From the NCBI GenBank assembly GCA_910587955.1, contig CAJUNN010000041.1, positions 1 to 30,227 of the forward strand: a stretch of DNA of 30,227 nt, read 5' to 3'. Origin of the DNA: an uncultured Lachnospiraceae bacterium. Lineage in GTDB: Bacteria; Bacillota; Clostridia; Lachnospirales; Lachnospiraceae. The notes under the pieces were generated by a model, which saw only the letters and a program-made list of their open reading frames with translations, was not told the origin of the DNA and did no database searches. Below, piece after piece: positions 14,653-23,292 of this stretch (its first letter is position 1; every line of letters begins with the position of its first letter). The translations under genes were made by a program, and so were the position numbers.

Positions 14653-16272
14653 ATGGAAACTCGTCAGGGAAAAAGTGTATTTGCCGGTGTTGCAATCGGG
14701 AAGCTTTTCGTGTACAAGAAAGCGGCTCAGGTGGTCGACAAGCGGACCATCGAGGATACGCAGGCGGAGATTGACCGTTATATGGCGGCTAAGGCCAAAG
14801 CGGCGGAGCAGCTTGCCATGCTGAAAGAGAAAACCATGCGGGATGTGGGAGAGGCAGAGGCAGAGATCTTTGAGGCCCATCAGATGCTTCTTGAGGATCT
14901 GGACTTTGTGGAAGGCATCACGGGGATGATTGAGCAGGATAAAGTCAATGCGGAATACGCCGTATTTGTGACCGGGGAGCAATGCGCGGCGATTTTCCTG
15001 AGCATGGACGACGACTATATGCGGGGACGTGCGGCGGATATCAATGATATTTCCAGCCGCCTGATTGCCATTTTGAGCGGTACGCAGGTAAGTGCAGAGG
15101 CTATGCCGGAGCCTGTGATCATCCTGGCGGAGGATCTGGCGCCCAGCGAGACAGTACAGTTTGAAAAAGACAAAATTCTGGCGCTGGTGACCCAGAAGGG
15201 ATCGGCCAATTCCCACACGGCGATTCTGGCCCGTATGATGAACATCCCCTGCCTGGTAACGGCGGACATTGATCTGGATACAAGCCTTAGCGGAAAGATT
15301 GGCGTTGTGGACGGTTTCACCGGGAATATCCACATTGAGCCGGACGAAGTGACTATGGCGGTCATGCAGGAAAAGAAGAAACGGGAAGAAGAGCGCAAAC
15401 TTCTGCTGCAGAGCTTAAAGGGACTTCCCACCGTGACCAAGAGCGGAAAGCATGTACACCTGTATGCCAATATCGGAAGCGAGGAGGATGTAGATTCTGT
15501 CCTGGAAAACGACTCCGAGGGCATCGGTCTCTTCCGAAGCGAATTCCTGTATCTGGGAAGAGATGACTATCCCACGGAGGAAGAACAGTTCAAGGTATAC
15601 AAAAACGTAATTTCCAAGATGAACGGAAAGAAGGTTATCATCCGTACGCTGGATATCGGAGCCGATAAGCAGGCGGATTACTTCAATATTCCCAAAGAAG
15701 AGAATCCGGCCATGGGCTTTCGGGCTATCCGTATCTGTCTGGAGCGGGTAGATATGTTCAAAACCCAGCTCCGCGCCATTTTCCGCGCAAGCGCATACGG
15801 AACGGCTTCTATTATGTTCCCCATGATTATTTCCGTGGCGGAAGTAAAGCGCATCAAGGAGATTGTGGAGGAAGTGAAGACAGAGCTGACCCAGGCGGAT
15901 ATCTCCTTCGGCGATGTGGAGCTTGGCATTATGGTGGAGACGCCGGCGGCGGTTATGATTGCGGATGCGCTGGCGGCAGAGGTGGATTTCTTCAGCATCG
16001 GAACCAACGATCTGACCCAGTATACCCTGGCCATTGACCGTCAGAACCAGTCCTTGGATAATATTTACGATCCCCATCATGAGGCAGTGCTGCGCATGAT
16101 TCAGCGGACCATTGAGTGCGCCCACGATCACGGCGCTTGGTGCGGTATCTGCGGGGAGCTGGGAGCCGATATGGAGCTGACACGCCGGTTCCTGCAGATG
16201 GGAATCGACGAGCTTTCCGTATCCCCCGTATTTACCCTGGAGCTGCGCAAGAAGATCCGCGAGACAGAGTAA
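14653..16272 (+). CDS. ptsI: PTS enzyme I (phosphoenolpyruvate-protein phosphotransferase)
   Basis: General cytoplasmic PTS enzyme that takes phosphate from PEP and passes it to HPr for sugar uptake. The 539-residue product has the HPr-binding N-terminal helical domain (about residues 30-145), the swivel domain with phosphohistidine in GSANSHTAILAR (His188; His189 in E. coli), and the C-terminal PEP-binding TIM barrel with LFRSEFLYL, TLDIGADKQ, GTNDLTQYTLAIDR and the catalytic-cysteine motif GICGELGAD. Somewhat shorter than the E. coli enzyme (575) but within the Firmicutes range. GGGAGG supports the start. It precedes ptsH by 67 bases; ptsI-before-ptsH is the reverse of the E. coli and Bacillus order. 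Confidence 0.96.
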   Translation: METRQGKSVFAGVAIGKLFVYKKAAQVVDKRTIEDTQAEIDRYMAAKAKAAEQLAMLKEKTMRDVGEAEAEIFEAHQMLLEDLDFVEGITGMIEQDKVNAEYAVFVTGEQCAAIFLSMDDDYMRGRAADINDISSRLIAILSGTQVSAEAMPEPVIILAEDLAPSETVQFEKDKILALVTQKGSANSHTAILARMMNIPCLVTADIDLDTSLSGKIGVVDGFTGNIHIEPDEVTMAVMQEKKKREEERKLLLQSLKGLPTVTKSGKHVHLYANIGSEEDVDSVLENDSEGIGLFRSEFLYLGRDDYPTEEEQFKVYKNVISKMNGKKVIIRTLDIGADKQADYFNIPKEENPAMGFRAIRICLERVDMFKTQLRAIFRASAYGTASIMFPMIISVAEVKRIKEIVEEVKTELTQADISFGDVELGIMVETPAAVMIADALAAEVDFFSIGTNDLTQYTLAIDRQNQSLDNIYDPHHEAVLRMIQRTIECAHDHGAWCGICGELGADMELTRRFLQMGIDELSVSPVFTLELRKKIRETE

Positions 16273-16339
16273 AGGTAGTCTGCCGGGTGAAACCGGTTTA
16301 TAGCTATAAATCAATACAAATATAAAGGAGACAGAGGAA

Positions 16340-16597
16340 ATGAAAGAGTTTAAGTATGTAGTACAGGATGAATTGGGACTTCACGCAAGACCTGCCGGTC
16401 TGCTGGTGAAAGAGGCGGCAAAGTTTAAGAGCGCTGTTACCCTGGACAGCGGAGTGAAGAAGGCGGATGCCAAGAGAATTATGGCCGTTATGTCTATGGG
16501 CGTAAAGCAGGGCGTGGAAGTGACCGTGACCATTGAGGGCGAAGACGAGGACGCTGCATTTGCGGCCATTGAGACCTTTTTCAAAGAGAATTTATAA
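16340..16597 (+). CDS. ptsH: PTS phosphocarrier protein HPr, Arg at position 46
   Basis: Small phosphocarrier between enzyme I and sugar-specific EIIA proteins. The 85-residue product has the active-site motif LGLHARPAG with His15 exactly at the canonical position, and the IMAVMSMG segment that normally follows Ser46. Counting without gaps against B. subtilis HPr, position 46 is Arg (codon AGA at 16475-16477), not Ser. Ser46 is the target of HPr kinase and is needed for the CcpA-dependent catabolite signal in Bacillus. The protein should therefore still carry out sugar transport but not be phosphorylated at this site by HprK (inference); a second HPr elsewhere could do that job. AAAGGAG supports the start. 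Followed by a strong terminator. Confidence 0.95.
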   Translation: MKEFKYVVQDELGLHARPAGLLVKEAAKFKSAVTLDSGVKKADAKRIMAVMSMGVKQGVEVTVTIEGEDEDAAFAAIETFFKENL

Positions 16598-16622
16598 GAA
16601 ATAGTTCAGACAGTCAGAAGAG

Positions 16623-16664
16623 ATACCGGAAAACCGCGGAGGGCGGCTTTTCCGGTATTTTTTT
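16623..16664 (+). terminator. Intrinsic terminator after ptsH
   Basis: ATACCGGAAAA (16623-16633) and TTTTCCGGTAT (16648-16658) form a perfect 11-bp arm pair, extended by CCGC/GCGG, followed by T7. Confidence 0.93.
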
Positions 16665-16717
16665 GTGACCGCCGGAAGCTTTGTGTAAAATTTTTGCTTT
16701 TAAACCCCGTAGAAAAG

Positions 16718-16726
16718 TGGTATACT
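16718..16726 (+). promoter_or_regulatory. Predicted extended -10 promoter for the M16C peptidase gene
   Basis: TGGTATACT (16718-16726) is an extended -10 (TG-N-TATACT). No good -35 hexamer lies at the right distance. About 63 bases upstream of the ATG at 16790. Confidence 0.5.
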
Positions 16727-16789
16727 ATATCAAATGTCTACCTAGTAAAAAGAGGATGCAAAAAGTAAAACAGTCAGGAGCAGAGAAAT

Positions 16790-19711
16790 ATGACAATAGA
16801 ACAGTTGGATGCTTACGAACTGATTGAAAAGCGGGAGATTGGGGAATTAAATTCCACAGGCTATTATTTAAAGCACAAAAAGACCCAGGCAAAGGTCTGC
16901 CTGCTTTCCAACGAAGATGACAATAAGGTGTTTTACATCGGTTTCCGGACACCGGCCCCGGACGATACGGGAGTGCCGCATATACTGGAACACTCGGTTT
17001 TATGCGGTTCCAAAGAGTTTCCGGTGAAAGATCCCTTTGTGGAGCTGGCCAAAGGGTCTTTGAATACCTTTTTGAATGCCATGACCTATCCGGATAAGAC
17101 GGTGTATCCGGTGGCAAGCTGCAACGAGAAAGATTTCCAGAACCTTATCCATGTATATATGGATGCGGTATTCTACCCCAATATCTATGAGAAGGAAGAG
17201 ATCTTCCGCCAGGAAGGCTGGCACTATGAGATGGAATCGGAGGATGCGCCCCTGACCTTAAACGGCGTGGTCTACAATGAAATGAAGGGGGCTTTTTCCT
17301 CCCCGGAGGGCGTGCTGGAGCGGGTGATTTTAAATTCCCTGTACCCGGATACCACTTACGCCAACGAGTCCGGCGGCGATCCGGAAGCCATTCCCAATCT
17401 GAAATACAGTGAATTCCTGGATTTCCACAGCCGCTATTACCATCCCTCCAACAGCTACATTTTCCTCTACGGGGATTGCGATATGGCGGAAAAGCTGGCC
17501 TGGCTGGACGAGAACTATCTGTGTAAATATGACTGCCTGCCGGTGGACTCCCAGGTGCGCACCCAGACTCCTTTTACGAAAATGGCGGAGGTGGTAAAGG
17601 CTTATCCCATTTCCGACGAGGAGAGCCTGGAAGACAACGCCTACCTCTCTTACAACAAGTCTGTGGGGGATACCCTGGATGAAAAGCTTTACCTGGCCAT
17701 GCAGGTGCTGGAGTACGTGCTGCTCTCCATGCCGGGGGCGCCTTTGAAGCAGGCCCTTTTGGACGCGGGGATCGGCAAGGATATTATGAGTTCCTACGAC
17801 AACGGGGTGAAGCAGCCGATTTTCTCTGTGATCGCCAAGAACGCCAACGAATCCCAGAAGGAAGCGTTTATCAAAACCATCGAGGACACTCTGGAAGGGC
17901 TGGCGGCCCGGGGACTGGACGAGAAAGCCCTGCGGGCAGGCATCAATTATTTTGAGTTCCGTTACCGGGAGGCGGATTTCGGGCACTATCCTGCGGGGCT
18001 TATGTACGGGCTGCAGGCCTTCGACAGCTGGCTCTACGACGACGATTCCGTGTTCCTGCACCTGGAGGCTCTGGATACCTTTGAATTTTTGAAAGCCCAG
18101 GTGGAGAAGGGCTATTTTGAGGGGCTGATCCGCACCTATCTCTTAGAAAATACACATGCTTCCCTGGTGATTATCCGGCCGGAGAAGGGATTGACTGCCC
18201 GGCAGGACGAGGCCCTGCGCCGGAAACTTCAGGCGTATAAGGAAAGCTTAAGCGAGGAAGCAAGGGCAGAGATTGTAGCATTTACCCGTCACCTGAAGGA
18301 ATATCAGAGCGAGCCTTCTACCCAGGAGGAGCTTGCGAAAATTCCTCTCCTTGAACGGGAAGATATTGAAAAGAAGGCCCAGGGATTCAGCAATGAGGAA
18401 TACCGGGTATCGGATATACCGGTGGTGCATCACGATTTCTTTACCAACGGCATCGGCTACGTAACTCTTTTGTTCCGGGCGGACCGGATTCCCGGGGATC
18501 TGGTTCCCTATCTGGGATTTTTGCGGGCCGTTCTGGGGAAGGTGGACACGGAAAGCTATTCCTACGGGGAATTTGCCAAGGAGCTGAATCTGCATACAGG
18601 CGGGATTTCCTGCGGAATCAATACCTATGATCAGGTGCGGGAGGAAGGGTACACGCCTGTCTTTGAAGTGCGGAGCAAGGCACTCTATGATAAATTGGAC
18701 ATTGCCTTCTCCATGATGAAGGAGATGCTTTTTACTTCCAAAATGGCGGATGCCAAGAGGCTTTCCGAGCTGGCGGCGGAGACGAAATCCCGGCAGCAGG
18801 CGTCCCTCAATATGTCGGGCCATTCCATGGCAGCCCTGCGGGCCATGTCCTATTTTTCGGCGGGGGCCTGTTTTACGGATTTGACCAGCGGAGTGGGATT
18901 TTACCAGTTCATGGAGAAGCTGGAAAAGACTTTTGGGGAAACCTTTGAGGAGACGGCGGCGAAGCTTAAGCTTCTGACCCGTTGTCTCTTCCGGCCGGAG
19001 AATCTGGTGATCAGCTACACAGCCCAGAAAGAAAGCCTGGAGGCTTTGAAGGAGCAGGCCGCAGAATTGGCACGGATGCTTTATCGGGAGGGTCTGCCTG
19101 AGGCTGCCGGCTGGGAGTTTGTGCCGGAGCAGAAAAACGAGGGATTTAAAACTTCTTCCCAGATTCAGTATGTGGCGCGGGCCGGAAGTTTTGCCCGGGC
19201 AGGGCTGCCTTATACGGGAGCGCTTCTGGTGCTGCGGACCATTATGGGCTATGACTATCTGTGGAACAATATCCGGGTTCAGGGGGGAGCTTACGGCTGC
19301 ATGAACCGCTACAGCCGTACGGGAAATTCCTACATGGTTTCCTACCGGGATCCCAATCTGGAAAATACCAACCGGGTGTTTGAAGAAAGTGCCGCCTATA
19401 CGGAACATTTTGACGCGTCTCCCCGGGATATGACCAAGTATATCATAGGAACCGTCAGCGGCATGGATACCCCCTTAAATCCCAGTGCCAAGGGATACCG
19501 CTCTATGGGAGCCTGGATGACAGGCCTTACCTTTGAGCAGGTGCAAAAAGAGCGGGATGAGGTGCTTGCCTGCGGCTGTGAAGAAATCCGGGCGCTGGCA
19601 CCCTACCTGCGGGCTGTGTTCTCCCGGAACAATCTTTGTGTGATCGGAAACGGTGAGCGGGTGGAGGAAAGCCGGGAGCTGTTCAAAACCGTGGAAAATC
19701 TGTTCCACTGA
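16790..19711 (+). CDS. M16C zinc metallopeptidase (presequence protease/insulinase family)
   Basis: Large intracellular zinc peptidase of 973 residues, the normal length for family M16C (PreP/Cym1-like), which encloses and degrades unstructured peptides. The inverted zinc motif HxxEH is HILEH at residues 64-68, with the third ligand expected at Glu164 in VYNEMKGAF. Two homologous M16 halves are joined by a linker (about residues 480-530), with the M16C-associated domain following; the second half lacks the zinc motif as in the family, and near the C-terminus the RVQGGAYGC segment corresponds to the conserved substrate-binding arginine/tyrosine region. No signal peptide is seen. AGGAG (16776-16780) supports the start. 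It stands alone between the ptsH terminator and nhaC. The physiological substrates are unknown. Confidence 0.93.
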   Translation: MTIEQLDAYELIEKREIGELNSTGYYLKHKKTQAKVCLLSNEDDNKVFYIGFRTPAPDDTGVPHILEHSVLCGSKEFPVKDPFVELAKGSLNTFLNAMTYPDKTVYPVASCNEKDFQNLIHVYMDAVFYPNIYEKEEIFRQEGWHYEMESEDAPLTLNGVVYNEMKGAFSSPEGVLERVILNSLYPDTTYANESGGDPEAIPNLKYSEFLDFHSRYYHPSNSYIFLYGDCDMAEKLAWLDENYLCKYDCLPVDSQVRTQTPFTKMAEVVKAYPISDEESLEDNAYLSYNKSVGDTLDEKLYLAMQVLEYVLLSMPGAPLKQALLDAGIGKDIMSSYDNGVKQPIFSVIAKNANESQKEAFIKTIEDTLEGLAARGLDEKALRAGINYFEFRYREADFGHYPAGLMYGLQAFDSWLYDDDSVFLHLEALDTFEFLKAQVEKGYFEGLIRTYLLENTHASLVIIRPEKGLTARQDEALRRKLQAYKESLSEEARAEIVAFTRHLKEYQSEPSTQEELAKIPLLEREDIEKKAQGFSNEEYRVSDIPVVHHDFFTNGIGYVTLLFRADRIPGDLVPYLGFLRAVLGKVDTESYSYGEFAKELNLHTGGISCGINTYDQVREEGYTPVFEVRSKALYDKLDIAFSMMKEMLFTSKMADAKRLSELAAETKSRQQASLNMSGHSMAALRAMSYFSAGACFTDLTSGVGFYQFMEKLEKTFGETFEETAAKLKLLTRCLFRPENLVISYTAQKESLEALKEQAAELARMLYREGLPEAAGWEFVPEQKNEGFKTSSQIQYVARAGSFARAGLPYTGALLVLRTIMGYDYLWNNIRVQGGAYGCMNRYSRTGNSYMVSYRDPNLENTNRVFEESAAYTEHFDASPRDMTKYIIGTVSGMDTPLNPSAKGYRSMGAWMTGLTFEQVQKERDEVLACGCEEIRALAPYLRAVFSRNNLCVIGNGERVEESRELFKTVENLFH

Positions 19712-19818
19712 CAAGTGTTTTTGCGTGTCCGCCGCCTGGGAGTGCCTTCGGCGGCTGGTGATATAGAATGAAATACGGCGGCCGGGACACAGCCGCATAC
19801 GAAAGAGAGGAGTAACGA

Positions 19819-21372
19819 ATGGACACATTACAACTGATTCTGTCGATTTTACCCCCGATTATTGCCATCGGCCTGGCGCTGATTACGAAAGAAGTGATCT
19901 CATCCCTGCTGGTGGGAATTCTGGCCGGAACCCTGATTTACAGCCAGGGAAATGTGGTAGGGATGGTGACGTCCGCCTTTGAGCTGATGGGAAGTAAAAT
20001 CGGTGACAATGTAAACATTTTAATTTTCCTGGGACTTCTGGGAGCCCTGGTGGTGATTGTAACCCGGGCCGGAGGTTCTGCGGCTTACGGGGACTGGGCT
20101 TCCCGCAAGATTTCCAACCGCCGGGGAGCCGCCCTTGCTACCAGCGCCCTGGGCTGCCTGATTTTTATTGACGACTATTTCAACTGTCTGTCCGTAGGTA
20201 CGGTTATGCGCCCCGTGACGGATAAGCACCGCATTTCCAGGGCAAAGCTGGCCTACCTTCTGGATGCTACGGCAGCGCCTATCTGCATTATCGCACCTGT
20301 GTCCAGCTGGGGGGCTTCCGTAGCCTCTTATATGTCAGACGCTACGGGCCTAAACGGAATGGCTACCTTTGTAAAAACCATTCCCTACAATTTTTACGCT
20401 ATCCTGACGATTATTATGATTCTGGTAATCTGCCTGACCAAGCTGAATTACGGTCCCATGGCAAAGTTTGAAAAGAATGCTATTGAGAAAGGCGATCTTT
20501 TCTCCAATACAGAAAACATTGTCACAGAAGATTTGGGCGGAGTAGCCGGAAAGGCCTTAAAGGGCAAGGTTTACGATCTGATCATCCCCATTGTGGCCCT
20601 GATTGTCTGCACGGTGCTAGCTATGGTATATACAGGCGGCGGATTCGCCGGGACCCCTTTTCTGGAGTCTTTCGGTGAGTGCGACTCTGCTTTTTCCCTG
20701 GTGCTCGGAAGCTTTCTGGCCCTGGTGGCCACCTTTATCCTCTACATTCCCAGACGTGTGCTGTCCTTTGTAGACTTTATGGGGGGCATTACGGAGGGAA
20801 TCAAGTCTATGGTTCCGGCCTTTACCATTCTGATTCTTGCCTGGACCATCGGCGGCGTGTGCAGCGGGGATTACCTGAATACGGGAACCCATGTGGGAAA
20901 TGCCATTTCCAATTCCGCTTTCCCGGCCTTCCTGCTTCCGGCCGTGATTATGATTGTGGCGGCTTTCCTGGGATTTTCTACCGGAACCTCCTGGGGAACC
21001 ATGGCAATCCTGATTCCCATCGGAGCGGCCATTGCAAGCACCCCCAGCACGGAGCAGCTGCTTCTTCCTATTTTCGGGGCAATCCTGGGCGGAGCCGTGT
21101 ACGGCGATCACGTATCTCCCATTTCCGACACGACCATCCTGTCTTCTACGGGAGCCGGCTGCAATCATCTGGACCATGTGGCTTCCCAGATGTACTATGC
21201 CTCCACCGTACTGGCCTGCTGCCTGGTGGGCGAGGTGATTATGGGGCTCACAGGCGGAAACGTTATAGTTTCCCTTGCGGCTGCCATTGTGCTTCTGCTG
21301 GCAGTGCTGTACGGCCTTAACCGGGTACAGAGCAAAAAAGAACCCATTGATTATTCGCAGGTGAAATATTAG
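19819..21372 (+). CDS. NhaC-family Na+/H+ antiporter
   Basis: Integral membrane exchanger of the NhaC/ArcD-like ion transporter superfamily, 517 residues with about 11-13 hydrophobic segments spread over the whole length. Family features seen: an N-terminal AIGLALITKEVISSLLVGI region, LIFIDDYFNCL with charged residues inside a membrane segment (about residue 115), PVSSWGASVA, GFSTGTSWGTMAILIP and HVSPISDTTILSS. Such proteins exchange Na+ for H+ or, in related subfamilies, organic acids or amino acids (malate/lactate, lysine), so the exact substrate is open. GAGAGGAG supports the start. The 107-base gap before it contains a GC-rich hairpin (GCCGCC/GGCGGC near 19730-19755) without a T-run. era starts 11 bases after the stop, so read-through into era is likely. 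Confidence 0.85.
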   Translation: MDTLQLILSILPPIIAIGLALITKEVISSLLVGILAGTLIYSQGNVVGMVTSAFELMGSKIGDNVNILIFLGLLGALVVIVTRAGGSAAYGDWASRKISNRRGAALATSALGCLIFIDDYFNCLSVGTVMRPVTDKHRISRAKLAYLLDATAAPICIIAPVSSWGASVASYMSDATGLNGMATFVKTIPYNFYAILTIIMILVICLTKLNYGPMAKFEKNAIEKGDLFSNTENIVTEDLGGVAGKALKGKVYDLIIPIVALIVCTVLAMVYTGGGFAGTPFLESFGECDSAFSLVLGSFLALVATFILYIPRRVLSFVDFMGGITEGIKSMVPAFTILILAWTIGGVCSGDYLNTGTHVGNAISNSAFPAFLLPAVIMIVAAFLGFSTGTSWGTMAILIPIGAAIASTPSTEQLLLPIFGAILGGAVYGDHVSPISDTTILSSTGAGCNHLDHVASQMYYASTVLACCLVGEVIMGLTGGNVIVSLAAAIVLLLAVLYGLNRVQSKKEPIDYSQVKY

Positions 21373-21383
21373 AAGGAAGCTTT

Positions 21384-22295
21384 ATGGATGCAAAAAACAA
21401 GTCGGGCTTTGCCACCTTGATTGGGCGGCCGAATGTAGGAAAGTCTACCCTGATGAACCGGCTGATCGGCCAGAAAATTGCCATCACTTCCAATAAACCC
21501 CAGACTACCAGGAACCGGATCCAGACCGTGTATACTTGTGAGGAAGGGCAGATTGTCTTTGTGGATACCCCCGGTATCCACAAGGCAAAAAACAAGCTGG
21601 GAGCGTATATGGTAAACGTGGCCCAGCGCACGCTTAAAGAGGTGGACGTAATTCTGTGGCTGGTGGAGCCCACCACCTACATCGGGGCGGGAGAGCGGCA
21701 TATTGCGGAGCAGCTTAAGAAGGCGGCCGTTCCGGTGATTCTGGTGATCAATAAGGTAGATACGGTGAAGCGGGAGGAAGTGCTTCTCTTTATCGATACT
21801 TACCGGAAAATCTATGATTTCGATGAGATCGTGCCTGTTTCTGCCCTGAAAGGGGACAATACCCAGGTGCTCATAGAACAGATTTTTAAATATCTTCCCT
21901 ACGGTCCCCGGTTTTACGACGAGGATACGGTGACGGATCAGCCCATGCGCCAGATTGTGGCGGAGCTTATCCGGGAAAAGGCCCTGCGCTGCCTGGACGA
22001 GGAGATTCCCCACGGAATTGCCGTGTCCATTGAGAAAATGAGAGAGCGGGGCGGGAGAAGCCGGATAATGGATATTGAAGCCACCATTATCTGTGAGAAG
22101 GATTCCCACAAGGGAATCATCATCGGCAAGCAGGGGGCTATGCTGAAAAAGATCGGCAGCGCCGCCCGCTATGAGATTGAGGAACAGCTGGAGATGAAGG
22201 CAAATCTGCAGCTCTGGGTGAAGGTGAAGAAGGACTGGCGGGACAGCGATTACCTGATCCGCAACTTCGGCTACGTGCGCGATGGCAATGAGTAG
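21384..22295 (+). CDS. era: GTPase Era
   Basis: Essential GTPase that binds the 3' end of 16S rRNA and checks 30S maturation. The 303-residue product has the GTPase domain with G1 GRPNVGKST (residues 14-22), switch region TTRNRIQ, G3 DTPGIH and G4 NKVD, then a KH RNA-binding domain (about residues 200-300) with IIIGKQGAMLKKIG, the conserved GKxG-type loop. Length is standard. AAGGAAG precedes the ATG, 11 bases after nhaC. It is followed by yqzL-like and recO, the order known from Bacillus, which supports the annotation of those two genes. Confidence 0.97.
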   Translation: MDAKNKSGFATLIGRPNVGKSTLMNRLIGQKIAITSNKPQTTRNRIQTVYTCEEGQIVFVDTPGIHKAKNKLGAYMVNVAQRTLKEVDVILWLVEPTTYIGAGERHIAEQLKKAAVPVILVINKVDTVKREEVLLFIDTYRKIYDFDEIVPVSALKGDNTQVLIEQIFKYLPYGPRFYDEDTVTDQPMRQIVAELIREKALRCLDEEIPHGIAVSIEKMRERGGRSRIMDIEATIICEKDSHKGIIIGKQGAMLKKIGSAARYEIEEQLEMKANLQLWVKVKKDWRDSDYLIRNFGYVRDGNE

Positions 22296-22457
22296 TGCGG
22301 AGTATATGTTGTCAAGGCCCTTTTCGCAAAAACCTGCTGGTAGATTTTTAGCAGGATAGGAAACATCCCCTGGGAGAAGCTAATTATGTGGACGCAAAGG
22401 CAGGCAGCTGCCGGGCCGGAAGCATGAAATTCCAAGTTAGAACAGGGGCGATGGCAG
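22296..22457 (+). other. Hairpin-rich gap between era and the yqzL-like gene
   Basis: This 162-base gap contains CCTGCT/AGCAGG (about 22331-22353), GGAT/ATCC around AGGAAAC, GGCAG/CTGCC near 22400 and GGAA/TTCC near 22420. The 9-mer GACGCAAAG at about 22390-22398, followed by GGGCC, is reminiscent of the core of class I c-di-GMP riboswitches, but the canonical GGCAAAC and closing stem are not convincing. No ORF is supported here. Confidence 0.35.
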
Positions 22458-22646
22458 ATGACATGGGAACGGTTTGAACGGACAGGGGCAGTGGAGGATT
22501 ACCTTCAATACAGAGGTGTGGACTGGAAGAACCGCGGAACTTCCGGTCCGGTTTCGGCAGAAGCCGTCAGAACCGAAGGAGCGGCAAAGCATGGGACAGC
22601 TGATAACCGTGACGGGCATGGTGCTGGCTGCATATCCGTACAGTGA
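22458..22646 (+). CDS. yqzL: YqzL-like small protein
   Basis: A short reading frame between era and recO encodes a 62-residue product starting MTWERFERTGAVEDYLQYRG. The pattern W-x-x-FE-x-TG-x-(V/I)-x-x-Y-L-x-Y matches the YqzL family, whose gene lies between era and recO in Bacillus. An AGGGG at 22444-22448 stands 9 bases upstream. The conserved part is the first 20 residues; the rest is low in recognisable motifs and overlaps the first 56 bases of recO in another frame, so the C-terminal part may be unconserved. Function unknown. An alternative is that this is a chance frame, but the position plus motif argue against that. Confidence 0.6.
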   Translation: MTWERFERTGAVEDYLQYRGVDWKNRGTSGPVSAEAVRTEGAAKHGTADNRDGHGAGCISVQ

Positions 22647-23241
22647 CTATGATAAACGTCTCGTTGTGCTGACAAAAGAAAGAGGAAAAATAAGCATGTT
22701 TGCGAAGGGAGCCAGGCGACAAAACAGCTCTCTTCTTGCTGTGTGCAGTTCTTTTGTCTTTGGGGAGTTTTCTGTCTATGAGGGGCGCAGCTCCTACAAT
22801 CTGATGCAGGTGAAGGTGAAGAATTATTTTGCGGATCTGAGCAGGGATTTTGAAAAAGCATGTTACGGATTCTATTTCTGCGAGCTGGCTGAGTACTATA
22901 CCAGGGAGGCGAATGACGAACTGCCTATGCTGAAGCTGATGTATCAATCTCTGCGAGCCCTGGAGAACAGAAGCATTCCTGATCTTCTGGTCCGCTACAT
23001 ATTTGAGCTGAAGACCCTGGTTATAAGCGGGGACTGCCCGGTGGAATTTGAAGAGGAGGGAATCGGGGAATCTACCCGCTATACCCTTAAGTACATTGCA
23101 GCTTCCCCGGTAGAACGCTTGTATACATTTACGGTTTCCGGGGAGGTTTTGGAAGAGCTGGGGGAGGTACTCAGCCGTTACCGGAAGCATTATATGGAAG
23201 GAACTTATAAGTCCCTTGAGATTCTGGAAAGCTGTACTTGA
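22591..23241 (+). CDS. recO: DNA repair protein RecO
   Basis: RecFOR-pathway mediator that helps load RecA on SSB-coated DNA and anneals strands. The 216-residue product begins MGQLITVTGMVLAAYPYSDYDKRLVVLTKERGKI, here naming only the OB-fold start (residues 1 to about 80), with KGARRQNSSLLA, followed by the helical C-terminal domain with YFCELAEYYTRE and YIFELKTLV. There is no four-cysteine zinc site, which is known to be absent in many RecO proteins. Shorter than the usual 240-260, the C-terminus being compact. AAGGAG at 22576-22581 fixes the ATG; a longer reading from 22474 would run through the yqzL-like gene and lacks family similarity. Confidence 0.9.
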   Translation: MGQLITVTGMVLAAYPYSDYDKRLVVLTKERGKISMFAKGARRQNSSLLAVCSSFVFGEFSVYEGRSSYNLMQVKVKNYFADLSRDFEKACYGFYFCELAEYYTREANDELPMLKLMYQSLRALENRSIPDLLVRYIFELKTLVISGDCPVEFEEEGIGESTRYTLKYIAASPVERLYTFTVSGEVLEELGEVLSRYRKHYMEGTYKSLEILESCT

Positions 23242-23266
23242 AAAAAGAGACAAAAGACGATATACT
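23238..23266 (+). promoter_or_regulatory. Predicted sigma-A promoter for the small lipoprotein gene
   Basis: TTGAAA (23238-23243, overlapping the recO stop), 17-base spacer, TATACT (23261-23266). Expected start near 23273, which excludes the ATG at 23269 and supports translation from 23293. Confidence 0.7.
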
Positions 23267-23292
23267 ATATGGGTAAATTTTGGGAGGAAGAA

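Noticed and set aside
19712..19818. Terminator between the M16C gene and nhaC
   Set aside because: A GCCGCC/GGCGGC hairpin is present but no T-run follows it.
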